Assembly (NCBI GenBank): GCA_900074885.1
Contig: FJUW01000010.1
Span: 186,001 to 250,000, forward strand
DNA: 64,000 bases
Origin: Rhynchosporium graminicola
Taxonomy: Eukaryota; Ascomycota; Leotiomycetes; Helotiales; Ploettnerulaceae
Reading direction: 5' to 3'
Shown here one piece after another: positions 24,596 to 35,567 of this stretch; position 1 is the stretch's first letter, and every line of letters starts with the position of its first letter. The notes beneath the pieces were generated by a model that saw only the letters and a program-made list of their open reading frames with translations, ran no database searches and was not told the origin of the DNA. Both the position numbers and the translations under genes were made by a program.

Positions 24596-26339
24596 TGGTA
24601 TATATCGTTTCGTTTCGTGGTTCATTTTTTGGTAGTTGGGCATTTTGGGTGGTCAACTCTCTATGGGGTGGGGATTTATTGGATTTGGCATGTTTCTTCT
24701 TCATTTCTGTTATTGTTGAGGCCTATTAAACCAGTACGCTGGGTATTGTTTAATGCATCGATCTCGATCGTTTAGTTTAAATCGGCTTCAGATAATGAAT
24801 GTCACGAATGAGTATCTTCGTACGCCAATTACCCTTCTCATGGATATCTTCTCCTGGTTCCTGCACTCAGCTCGGCACACCATCTCGTTTTAGATTTCCG
24901 GGTACTTCTCCTTAAACCAGCATCTTATTTCCGCTTCAATACTCCTTACAAAGAGACCCTCGTTCCAATTCATTCCTCGCTTCGTCCTCCCTTCTCTGTT
25001 CCTATAATTGGCAATCGTCTGCATCCCTTTGTCCCTTTGTTCCTTTCGCTTAACATCTAATTTCTTCAACCACCACCCCTCTTTTGCCCCCTCGCTTCGG
25101 TTCGGCCGCAGTTGCTACTCAGACCTCGTCTCGTATTGTGATTCCTTGCGGCATACACACATGCCCTCGCCCTATTTGCTGGATTCTGCCATCATTGCAA
25201 CCACCTTCAGAAAATCGTAGTGTTTCAAGTGTGGACGATAGGGAGGAGCATTTGGGCGGCGTGTCATTGTCTCTGTGTTCCCATTAATCGCCTGTTGCAT
25301 TTACGAAAGAATGGCTTGTTTGACGTAGAGCCAGTCGTTTCTCTGTTTTCAGGCAGGCCATACTCGTCTTTCGTGAAGCTCGCGCTCTTTCTATGATTCT
25401 GTACACCAGGTACTAGGATTCAATGTCATTTGGTAACCAGAAGATACTTTCTCAAGAAGTAATCAAAGTGGCTCTAAAATGACAGCGTTTTACGTCGAGT
25501 AAATACCTCGAAGTCAAGCCCCTCATTTAATAGTTATCTAGAATTGGGAAATATCTAAAGACTTCTTCTCTTTACTGGACGCAAAAAACCGCAAAACAAG
25601 ACACCCTAGATATCGCTTCGTGATTCTTTATGTGTCTGGGAAATGGAACATCTTGGTATGGTGGTCCACACTAGCAGAGGCTTTTTTCTTCAGCATCGTT
25701 GGGCGAGGCCAGAGTCGAATCTTGTGTTTGTGCGATATAAAAAAAGTTGGACTTTTCGAAACTCTAGCACCGACCATCTCATACTTGGTAGCGATCTTCT
25801 TTATGGTCGACAGGCAGGAAGAATTTGAGAGAAGCGTCTCTCGCACTCGTTTACTAGACATTCTCGGACATGTTCTCGATGAGAATCTAGGAAGCGTGTC
25901 ATGGACGAGGATATCATCAGCTCGAGATCCTGCAACAGTTTTGTATCCAGCATTGGCAATTCCACAGCTTCACTTCACAAGTTTTGGTATTCCTTCCGCT
26001 CCAGCCACAGCAATTGCAGTCTTTCGAGTCCAATCATCTTAACCATACAATTCTTGCTCGTGGTTCTACACAGCACTCAATATTGGATTACAGGGCTAGA
26101 TCCATCCTCCAAGCATCAGATCTTGGACCCGAGAATTCCGCTAAATAGAATGAGTATTCAGTCTGGGCGATTCGACATCTCACAGATTGCTATCCATCAA
26201 GGTCTCCCGGTACCAGGAACACCTTTCGCACAGTTTGTGCAGAACGAGTCGGGCAGCGGACCAAATCGCCAGCTCATCATATCCAGGTCGTCTTCTCTGA
26301 AAGGATTTATAGATCTGCGATAACAAAACTAATCCTCTA
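24596..26339. other. Intergenic, entry into the accessory island
   Basis: This holds the 3' flank of the TEA gene, then overlapping frames (25620-26042 and 25901-26323, plus) that show no domain and no credible splice pattern. They may be decayed coding sequence, as the next relic begins right after. I cannot assign them. Confidence 0.4.
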
Positions 26340-27072
26340 CCACCGCTTACCTAAAGATCTCCTGGAAACCATACTCGCTTCCATGGACAAAGTCACAGCT
26401 CCCTCCAGATGGCAACTCGCTATCATCTGAAAAATCAACGATACCAAGGCGCTACAATTGAGACTTTACACCTCTCTGGAGTCCGAAGCATCTTTCGAGT
26501 ATTACTTCGAGGCTTTTGACGAGATATTCTTCTTCGAAATCCCTCGAAGGACTACGCAAAATCTCATGTTACTACCCAAACAGTCTCGGGAGCCTTGTTC
26601 AATACTTCCTTCCGGGGACTCCAAATATCCCAGACGGGTACGCCGGATTAATCGCTATAGAGAACACAACCGTCCTATATGCCAGCTCTAGTAGGCCCTG
26701 GCGATTGCACAGCTATGTTCAGACATTGCTTCATGAGATGTTGCACGCCCACTTCCGCATCTATGGTTGCAGTAGTGGCTGCCGTGCGTTACATCACGAG
26801 TATCTTGGAACTTCGGGACCATGCAGACTGCAGCTTCCCGTATGGCGGGGCTGACTTTGCCAATTTTTGGTGTGGGAATAGATATGACGAGGCTCAGAGG
26901 TTGGAGGTTAGAGCCTTTGGCATACATGCAGCTGATTCCTGCCGAGCGTCTGGCAGCTTGGGTTTCATGTGAGATAGATCTTTGTGCGATGTTCAGAATA
27001 AAGGAAGCTGGGCTGGGGAGAGGGGAGTGGGGGATGAGTGCTTCTTACTGTACTTACGCTGGCTGGCACTAG
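26340..27072 (+). pseudogene. SprT-like zinc metalloprotease relic
   Basis: A patchwork of frames matches the layout of fungal SprT-like proteins. It begins RLPKDLLETILASMDK, crosses a TGA, and continues FEYYFEAFDEIFFF. It then shifts frame to SLEGLRKISCYYPN and YVQTLLHEMLHAHFRIYGC, which carries the HExxH zinc-binding motif (HEMLH), followed by GCSSGC. A further frame gives PIFGVGIDMTRL, resembling the family C-terminus. SprT-like domains are DNA-protein crosslink proteases or uncharacterised relatives. At least one stop and two frameshifts mean it cannot encode an intact enzyme as read. Overlooked introns could explain one break but not all. Confidence 0.5.
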
Positions 27073-27399
27073 ATAGTCAGGATTGCATTACCCCTTTCGC
27101 TTCTTTTCAGAACAATGCACATCCCAAGTTGCTTTGCACAGGAATAGTGGGCTGCAGGTTCATTGATGTATGATATTAGTACTGGCACGCTTAAAGTCTT
27201 TTGCATTTCCTAGAAGTGCTTTCGTTTCTCCTTCCTATGATTGAGCAGCCCCGGACATCTTCATCACCCAATCTCATAGTAGAGTTAGTCAGTCGTACTT
27301 GTTCAACAAAACCAAGCAGCGAATCCTATCCTATCACAGCGAAATGGCTGCTGGCTTTCTGAGTGAACTGAAAGTCCATATTCCAATCATGACAGCCAG

Positions 27400-27815
27400 T
27401 TAAGCCCACGCAGCTGCCCAAAACCACAAGATCCACCCCCAATTCTCTCCAAAGAAAACACCTACTCCAAACACAACAGCCGTGACCGAGCACAGCCTCG
27501 GCGCAAGTACCCGGTGTATTTTCCAAGGCAAGGCCTGCAACAGTGGATCATGAAGGCATAACCAGCAAACATGACTACGGCACCGAACATGCTGAAAAAT
27601 ATGGCTCCAAGTTCGTTCGGTTCGGTATCGGGATCCTTATTAGATGGCTTGAGCATGAGGTGGAGGAAGAAGACGGTGAATGTCATATTGAGGATCGGGA
27701 ATCTAAGTACATCACGAGCTTCTGCGGCCGCGCTTTTCTTGTTTGTTAGACCAGGTCGGCGAGCTGCCTTGTGGGCTAAGAAGGTTAAATATTCCTTCTC
27801 CGTTATGTAGGGCAT
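27400..27815 (-). CDS. Small multi-span membrane protein A (frame problem)
   Basis: From the ATG at 27815 the frame reads MPYITEKEYLTFLAHKAARR, then hydrophobic segments MTFTVFFLHLML and LGAIFFSMFGAVVMFAGYAFM. In that frame it ends in a short hydrophilic tail. A neighbouring frame, offset by two bases, carries a further membrane-like segment (SVTAVVFGVGVFFG, then WGWILWFWAAAW) and stops at 27400. Either a frameshift separates the halves, or an unusually short 44-nt intron (27578-27535, GTAGTC to TGCAG) joins them into 123 residues. Gene B just upstream has the same layout and the same frame offset, so the two look like paralogues. No family recognised. Confidence 0.4.
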
Positions 27816-28370
27816 AGTGACTGTTGGAATGTATCGCAGACGATAGAATATAGAAAGTTTGATTTTTAGATGTGGGTGTTCTATGTGGAGCTTGTGAGGA
27901 TGATGATTAACGCGGAGTTCTATGATAGGGAAGAGATTCAAGAGGGAATGATAAACTAAATGCCAACGTCGATCCTTCTACAGCTTCAACTCAGTATGTG
28001 AAAGGAAGGTACGTGGCTAGTAAGTTCCATCCTCAGCGAACAGGAATTAACAAGGTAAAATTTAATGCCCTAACTCGATCCAAAGGTCACGAACATACCA
28101 CAAAACATTGCCCAGAAGTCTATGAGAAGACTTTACCTTTTGGACACTTTGATAGAGTACGTATCTTCAAGGTTAAAATTCTTCACCAAGTCACGAATAT
28201 ACCACAAGGCATTGCCAGAAGTAGTACTTCAATGTCACGTCACTTTTTGATAACTTTAATAGAGTGATATTTCAAAACGTTGGACTCACTATGTAATCAA
28301 CAAATCGCCTCACCCAAGACAAATTCGACTAGCCTCGGTACAGCGTGTGATAGATCTGGAATAAACACGG
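27816..28370. other. Spacer between the two membrane protein genes
   Basis: It contains a diverged direct duplication of roughly 105 bp (28049-28268, listed separately) and the presumed promoter of gene A. Confidence 0.5.
28049..28268. repeat. Diverged tandem duplication, about 105 bp unit
   Basis: Two consecutive segments share blocks such as AAGGT(T)AAAATT, TCACGAA(C/T)ATACCACAA, CATTGCC-AGAAGT and TTTGATA-(A/G), in the same order. The first copy spans about 28049-28166 and the second about 28167-28268. Confidence 0.75.
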
Positions 28371-28861
28371 TCAAAGATAAATGCACGCTGCTGCGTCCCT
28401 CAGAACAACATCTGCAATGCCAACCACAGCAACAAGCCCGGACCAGAATGCTCCCCAAGTCCAAAAGCAAAGACCCTTGCTCGGTCCGAACAAGACTAGA
28501 GCGCCGACCGCAACCTTAGAGTAAGCATTCGACATGATGCCCAAGGCTTGGTCGTCGATAGTGACGCGAGAAAGAAAATGCAAAAGAATAAAGCGCCTAT
28601 TACATCGACGATGCCGCCAAGAACAGCTGTAACTGTTGTCGCTTCATGCTCGTCACCTGCGTTGTATGAGGTGTCGTTGATCGCGGGCATGAGGAATGCG
28701 TGCATAATTAAGGTGACAGTCGCTATTCCCAAGACTTGGAACGGGAGGAAGTCCCGAGCGTCATGGATACGGCTCAGAAGCAAAATTAGTAGCGAAGAAA
28801 CCAAAATAACGAATGGCCAGAGACAGCAGCTTGTGGACAACATCATCTTTGATCTATACAC
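28371..28861 (-). CDS. Small multi-span membrane protein B (frame problem)
   Basis: The frame from 28861 gives hydrophobic stretches WPFVILVSSLLILLL, VLGIATVTLIMHAFLM and VLGGIVDVIGALFFCIFFL, ending at 28496. A frame offset by two bases continues the pattern with SNAYSKVAVGALVLFG and WTWGAFWSGLVAVVGIADVV, ending at 28371. The order of loops and spans mirrors gene A. Splicing 28603-28515 (89 nt, GTAATA to CTAAG) would restore one frame, but the sites are weak and the join deletes a span. Otherwise the gene is frameshifted. No family recognised. Confidence 0.4.
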
Positions 28862-28945
28862 TAAAAAACTTGAAATTATCCGCCGGCAATTTTCGAGCTA
28901 ATGCTAGCTATTCTCAAGCATTGTGGCTAACTTAACTCCGAAGCT

Positions 28946-29919
28946 CTAACATGCCAGAGCAATAGGCCCTCCTGGAGGAGTGTATGCTTTGCCTGCATTG
29001 TTGGGGACGGTGCCTGCGTAGATATTGAGTTTGATGCCACTTTCAGATATTAGCAAAAGATCGCTTGCGTCGACGGTTGAAACTTACGCATCTTCGCTGG
29101 AATAAGCACCGGGGAACTTGACGGTAGCTGAACCAGTCTTAGTACCGGAGCCAGTGACTTTGATATTTGCGCACCTTAAACAGTCAGTGTAACTCCAAAT
29201 GAATATCCCAGAATGACCTACGACATGTAGAATTGAGCACCGTTCGTTCCGTAAGCGGAATGAAGAGCAAGAAGCTCGACTCGCATGAGATATTCTCCGG
29301 GTGCAAGACATGAGGGCATTGTGAAGTCCCACCACTACACAATTGAGATTTAGCAAATGCTCAATCAAGACGTTATCGCAACGGAAGTCGCAATAAAGTC
29401 CTATCCAACGCTTACTCCTTTGTTTGCAATCATGGTGTCGACACCCCATTTGCCTGAAGCGTTATCAAGACCTTCTTGCGCAACCTTGAACCAGCTCAAT
29501 CCAGTCTCGCTTGCGATACCAGCACTATCGACCTGTGTTTCGTTAGCAACGACACAGCAAAACTCTCGGCCAGTACATACCTTAGCAAGGTAAACCATGA
29601 TAGGACCTTTATGACTCGAGGCAATTGGGTTGTCTGCGTCGTTTGCACCTTGTGGACCACCGATAATGTGCTGAAACCACGCTCCGACTTTGGCGCCGGC
29701 TGGAATAGTAACAACATCCTTTGATACAGGCGTCTTGAGGCCTGTATTGCAAGTAATCGAGGCTCCAGATACGACGGTCACAGGGTTGTTAACAGCTGGT
29801 GCTCGGACTCCGTAGAGCAAAGCTTGCTCTACACCGTTTATCCGTAATTTTTGCCACATGCCGTGGCCGTGAACTACAGCGCTAAAGGTAGCAAGTGAAA
29901 GAATGGTTGAAGTCAACAT
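28946..29919 (-). CDS. AA9 lytic polysaccharide monooxygenase
   Basis: Five exons on the minus strand (29919-29581, 29532-29416, 29334-29222, 29174-29088, 29039-28946) give 249 residues. The signal peptide ends ...AVVHG, and His19 becomes the mature N-terminal residue of the copper histidine brace. The second copper ligand is His103 ([13 protein letters not shown]). His177 (LLALHSA), Gln186 and Tyr188 (AQFYMSC) form the rest of the AA9 active site. [13 protein letters not shown] and the cysteines Cys57 and Cys191 fit the fold. There is no carbohydrate-binding module. AA9 enzymes oxidatively cleave cellulose and related glucans, fed by electrons from partners such as cellobiose dehydrogenase. 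All four introns (47-81 nt) keep the frame. It is the only clearly intact gene between 25.6 and 42.6 kb. Confidence 0.96.
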
Positions 29920-31267
29920 GATGTATGAGCTGAGATGACGATGAGATGATGAGAAGATGAGAATGATGTTGGGTAAAGACCAATTTCTTAGCAGAACATC
30001 GATTTCTCTTATACAAGTACTAAGGCACTGGGAGGTGAAGCACTGAGTATGATACAACGCCTAATGCGAGTGAGTGGTAGTGGCTTCAGAACCACTATAT
30101 GGGCCGCAAACTCCCATATTTCCACCAACCAAACTGTGATCATAACCCGGGGTAACAATAAATGAAAACTTAGCAGCCGATGTGTTGTAATAAGGAAGCA
30201 TTCAGTGTGCCGGTACAAGGGTCTGTTGATGAACACCGGTTCGGCCACATGAGACTGTCTGTAAATAGGCTTAAATCAACGACACTGCATCAACGAATAG
30301 ACAGGCTCGGTTGGCAACAGAGGCAGGATCTCACAGCTAAGATCGGCATGCTATAGCTATCACTTGACACTTCAGTAAGTAATGGAACGGCCCTGTAAGC
30401 CGCACACCATATATATTGGTTCCTAGGAAATCGAAACGTGCTGGTATGTTCTGGAATGAGTGGAGCAATATGAAGGATAAACGGATTGGGAGAAAATGCC
30501 CCGGCTTAGGAAGTCTCATAGCGCATAAAGGATTCTCTTGGAACTCTGCCTCCACCAACTACCGGAATTCGGGTGATGAATGCGAAGATACTTAATTCAA
30601 AGATAATCTGAAGCATTAGGATCAGGAGTTGTCGTCGAGAGTATCAAGCGGCAGAATACGATGGTCACATGACCAACGTCCAATCTCCGATAACTTGGCA
30701 CTGCGAGCTTCAATCTCAACTTTGACACCATTTGCGACCTTGGATATAAGTGCCTGGCTTCTATTAATCTGTAGTGATGTTTACATGAGCTTTTCTTTTT
30801 CACGAAGAGTCCTGTATCGTTCGAGGTCGTACACGTGCTTATACACACAAGATCTTCTCCGTGTCGGCTCTTCGCAAGCTTCATGGTCACGGAACCTTAC
30901 TTTGCGCAGTCGATACAGGCGATAGTCAATTCATAATCATGTATTTCTATTTTTATAATAATAAATAGTAAATAAAGATAATTTTAGATTATAATACATC
31001 TGCATTTTCCCCGGGGAGCGGAGTTACAGGCCGCGTGATACCGTATCCACCGCGCGATTTAGCCGCAATCAGTAACTTCAAAGTTCTGGACTTTTTTTCC
31101 TGTCTGCGCGTTCTGCAGCCCGTTTATGCCCGTTTATGCGTTCTGCAGCTTATCTATGACTTGATTTAAATCTGAAGCTAAACGTATCACGTATAATAAC
31201 TCGGTACTCTTACAAGTCTTTAATTATCTACAATAGAGAAAATAAATAAAAATTAGAATCGGTATAA
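29920..31267. other. Intergenic with AT-rich, repeat-like end
   Basis: The first part is the AA9 promoter region. From about 30930 the DNA becomes strongly AT-rich, broken by a GC-rich island (about 31008-31080). It includes doubled short motifs CGTTCTGCAG and CCCGTTTATG (31107-31150). The relic genes start directly after it. Probably remains of a mobile element; no ends could be defined. Confidence 0.45.
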
Positions 31268-31806
31268 AATTCTGATCTGATCGCTCATGTCTCGACTGGG
31301 ATGACGCAGGACATGCTATCAGTGTTCGAAATTGTTGGCGCCATGACTAAAGCTATCCAACACTATCTCGACGGCGAGCCCAAGGGCCTCACCCTCGAGG
31401 TCATTTTACGAACCCGATACGATGTTCAGCATCGCATATTGAGCCTCCCACCCATCACAGATTTGCCCGTTCTAGAATTTCCTTTCACGTACGAAGCGTG
31501 CCGACTCGGTGGACTCATCTACAGTATCGCTGTCCTCCTCCCGATCCCGAACTCATGTCTCGTGTTAAAGGAACTGGTACAGCAAGTTCAAACTGCGATT
31601 GAGATGTCACGACTGGAGAGTCAGGTGGCATACATGCGGACATTCATCTTTGGCTGGGAGGGATAGCTGCATTGGATAAGCCTGAGAGATACTGGTATGT
31701 TAGGGAGCTTGTTGCGCTTGTGAGAAGCACTGACTTCTGGGAATGGAGCGATGTGGACAAAATCCTGGAACGTTACCAAGGAGAGCATGTCAACAAGGGG
31801 GAATGA
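31268..31806 (+). pseudogene. C-terminal relic of a Zn2Cys6-type fungal transcription factor
   Basis: The frame reads SVFEIVGAMTKAIQHYL, then TRYDVQHRILSLPP, then YEACRLGGLIYSIAVLLPIP, and after a frameshift near 31635 LWLGGIAALDKPERYWYV and FWEWSDVDKILERY. This order is typical of the C-terminal part of the fungal transcription factor domain (fungal_trans_2 type). The N-terminal zinc cluster is absent: upstream there is only AT-rich DNA. With its N-terminus gone and the frame broken it should be non-functional. Confidence 0.6.
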
Positions 31807-31929
31807 AATTATAGAGCGAAATTATGGACTAAGGTAGGGTGGTAGATCAGGAATAAAGGGAACTGAGGTCTAAGCATTTGGATCTCTTCTCAAGTTCTAA
31901 AATTTCAGGATCAGAAGGCTGACGAATTT

Positions 31930-33825
31930 CTTTCCACCGTTGTATTGGTATTGGAAACCGTTTGGGCGTTGATGCAGGTGCACGCACGAAGAAGATCCTT
32001 ACCAACGTGCTTGAGATACCTATATGAAAAGGTTACATTCCATCTTTCCACTTGGCACATAGGAGTACTCGCAGTTGCGAAGTGGCTGCAATGGAATCGC
32101 GAGCATGGAAAAATCTCTCAAGCGGTTGAAGTTTCTGCCCCTTGGTGTCTCAATACCTTGAAAGCTAATACATGTGAAGTGGAACGGACCATTCTCACGA
32201 ATCATCTACATCGGAGATCCAGACATGATATTCAAGATTACAACAGCCAATTGGCCGAAGTCTTCTCTACAGTATGATGTGTTTCAACCTCTGAGTGGCG
32301 ACGCTCTGTTCGTGCAGACCATTCATGAAATATGGCGAGTCCAGAGAAAGCGAGTTGCTCCTGCTTTCCAACCACAAGTCATCGATCAACAATATTCTTA
32401 TGTTACAAAGCATCTCTTAGTAAGAACCAACTCAAACCACGTGCTATTTTGAGCTAACATGACCGTTTCGATAGAGCTACATTCGTCTGCTCGATGTTGC
32501 AGCAGAGACACACACCATCAGAGACATTTCTACCCTCAACATTCTACTGACCCTACTGCATTGGAGAAGTAGCGTTCGGCACCGATCTCCAAGCCTTATC
32601 TCAAGGCCCAAAATGTCGCATTTTGCAACTCTTCGAATCGATCCTTCCCAGATCTGCTAAAATGCGGAATGTTCCCTTTGCGAAGTAAGTTTCCTATTTA
32701 TAAAGCGACGAGGGAGAGGTATCAAGCCATCGCCGGATTGCGTGGTATGGCTGCTCATGCTGTAGCGAAGGCTCGCGAAAAGAAAGATAGCTGCGTCTCT
32801 GAAGATGCCGGCAGTAAACGTGCTGGAATAGGATCTTTGAGATACTAGCGAAGTGATTGCATTGACTTGCCCAAACATGTCACGGCAGCTAATTCATTAC
32901 AGGCAGAGAGAAGAGGGCGGAAGCTACACATTCTCTTCCAAAGAGCTCTGTGACAACTATAGTGAGTTCGATCCGTCAATGTCTTGGAACACAGACCACA
33001 GTGCTATAAATGTAATGCCAAATTAGTTGCATTCCTAGTTGCTGGGAGCAGACCCAACCGCTCACACCATGTATTTCGCAATTACGAGATGGTAAGTCTA
33101 CCAATTGCTATCTCAGCTTTATGAAAGATTATAACTTGATTTGCTATCAGCTCCGCCATCCCAGGGTACTCAAGCAACTACGTGCTGAGATCGATGCCAA
33201 CATACCATACGATGTCAAGGTCCCATCGTTGGAACAGATCAAACTCCCTAACTTGGTCATGGTTCTCAAGGAGACGATGAGGCTTCGCTCAAGCGGATTC
33301 GGGACATTCCGATAATGTGAAACAGACATGGAGATATTAGGTGTTATCCTCCCAGCAAACACCACACTTGCTTTGTGGAACCCAGCTGGTAAGCAGTACG
33401 CTCTATTGATACATGTGTACAGAATTTAGTCATAACAGCACCCACCCAGCTTCGCCACGAAGGAGCAATTTGTTGACTTCAAGACAGCATCGAGATGCTA
33501 GACTATGGGACGATCCCGATTCATTCGACCCGGAGCGATCACGTTCTGGCAAGCCACACATACGAGGAGCGTATTTCCCTTTCTCACATGGCCCCCAAAA
33601 CTGCATTGGTAGGTCACGCCTCACTTATAACCTTTTCATTCTGGTGTTCTTATCGATTAACATTCCATCTTAGGTTAGGGATTAGCCATATTCTAGATGA
33701 TCGCCACGTTGTTCCGAAGATATGATATTAGCATCCCGGACGGCTTCTCGATGGAATATCTTCCAAGCTTCACTTTGAAGCCGAAGAACGGCTTTCCTAT
33801 CTTTCTCGCTCGCCGCAGTTCCTGA
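31930..33825 (+). pseudogene. Cytochrome P450 relic
   Basis: P450 pieces occur in the right order but in several frames. The first is an N-terminal region (SRIIYIGDPDMIFKIT, then IWRVQRKRVAPAFQPQ) at 32174-32420. An I-helix neighbourhood follows but is badly decayed. Then come LEQIKLPNLVMVLKETMRLR with the K-helix ExxR (ETMR) near 33275, the PERF-like FDPERSRSGK, and the haem-binding FSHGPQNCIG near 33580-33608. The C-terminus is RRYDISIPDGFSMEYLP, ending at 33825. A TAA follows GFGTFR at about 33313, and other stops interrupt. Some breaks are probably introns, yet not all can be removed. Its substrate cannot be told. Confidence 0.7.
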
Positions 33826-34472
33826 AATCGTTGGTCTTGTGCATTTATTTTCTTTATGGCACAGGGAACTTTCATTAGTGCCGTGCGAAACACTGCATTG
33901 GAGCAGGCATTGCAGTTCAGATCACGGGTGAAATGGCAGCTTATCTGAGTTTTTGGGAAGGATTTTGTCTCGTACTTCCATAGCATTGCCGCGAGTCGAT
34001 CATGGTGGTGATAGGGAATAGTGAAAAGGCCGAAAACAATGCGATTTTATTAATCTGCGCAGATGCCAGCCGTGAGCTGTGTGAGAACGTATGCTGTGGC
34101 ATCAAAATTGTGAAACTTCCCCACAATCAATTCCCATCCAATGCATTGTTCGCTCCAAATTCCCCTCCCCTTGAAAGATTGGTTGGGAGTAAGCCAGGAC
34201 GCTGGTCAACGAGACTCAAGAATGGCACGAACAACTTCCTCTCCAACACCTCATCTGCCCCAGCTCCCTTCGCAATCTCAACCCACTTCATCAACTCTTC
34301 CCAGCCGACCCACTCCCAAGCAGCACATTTGTCCACCTCCAGGATCTCCGAGACTCAGTGCTAACAACGGTCCTGTATCCTGCTCTAGTTGGGCTATGGT
34401 TACCACTGGATGTGTCGTGACTGTAAGGCCATGATTTCAAGCGTATGATCGAGTTTTCGCACTTATTCTAGC
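33826..34472. other. Degenerate spacer
   Basis: Short frames without recognisable domains. A stretch at 34395-34440 reads YHWMCRDCKAMISS in one frame and may be the start of the next relic. Confidence 0.35.
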
Positions 34473-35567
34473 AAATGCAACTACTCTCGTTTCAACCGGC
34501 TGATTATCAATGAGATACTGCGCACAGATCCCGCTACGGGAAAGCAAAAGGCCGGCCGTCTGAATTACCTACAACACAAGTCAAAGCTCCACAAGTCCCA
34601 GCTGCGGATGAAAGAAACACGAAATACTCTGTCCACACTGTGCTCAAACGCTTCGTTGTGAGTCTCTCAAATGTTGATTGCCCCATGAGTATAGCTGACG
34701 CGGAATACCACATGTCAGCTCCGAAATATCTCGCATACAGCTTCAACTTGATAGACTCCAGCTGCTCCATAATAATCATAAGACGCAGCTTGTCGAACAG
34801 ACCAGACTTCTTGAATTGCTCTCTCAGTGTCAAAGCATAAACTCGCCTTGGCTGGCTTCCAGCGGAAGGGTCTCCACCAGATCGGATTCGGATTCGACGT
34901 TGGTGTTAAGCGAGTCTCCAAGGAGCGTCACGCCAGGTTTAGATCGAGGAAAAAGTATTGAGCAAACTTACAGCAGCGTGCGAATCCGGGCGACTCGATA
35001 CAAGAAGATCCCTTGCGAGGGATGGTGCAGTTGTCGTTGCCATCGAGTCCAAGCCTTACAAACCCCAAGTGTCCTAAACAGGTTTGTAGGATCACTCTTT
35101 ATAGGGTACAATGGCATTTCATCCATGTCTACGAAATGCAACGAGCAAAAGTGCCGCCACCAGAGGTCCACTGCGACCCTCAAGATCGCCTAGCATTGCC
35201 CCAGCTGGTTCCTGAATCGCATGTTTTCAATGGCTTTGTCAGGCTCCGATGTCAATGGCCTTTAAATGTCTTTGGCTACACCTAGAGTGGTTCCCGATAA
35301 CTCTGACATCTTCGTGTACGCGGTCCGTGGCGATATCGCGGGCATGAAGTCTCTTTTTGAGCAACGAATTGCATCACCCTTCGATATTGGCGTAGGCACC
35401 GGAAGAAGTGCTCTGCACGTAAGCTTGTCCCAAAATGCACCCCATCAAAGTTTCATTGTTCTGACGAGGGTCACTAGTATGCTGTGAACTACGATCATCT
35501 CGAATTAGCTGGATTTCTTGTCCATACTGGAGCTAATGCGCACACCCCTGACCTTAAGAAAGTTTAA
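34473..35567 (+). pseudogene. Ankyrin-repeat protein relic with RIP-like nonsense codons
   Basis: An upstream piece (NYSRFNRLIINEILRTDPAT) leads into a coiled-coil-like segment (LQLLHNNHKTQLVEQTRLLE) from 34738, a WCSCRCH motif, FVGSLFIGYNG, and CPSWFLNRM. RVVPDNSDIFVYAVRGDIAG and an ankyrin unit follow (GRSALH, intron 35419-35477, YAVNYDHLELAGFLVHTGAN). This order is common in large fungal ankyrin proteins. In this frame TAG (35191-35193) and TAA (35263-35265) interrupt where Gln is plausible, as expected for CA-to-TA changes. The coding pattern ends abruptly at the AT-rich block beginning near 35562. Confidence 0.6.
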
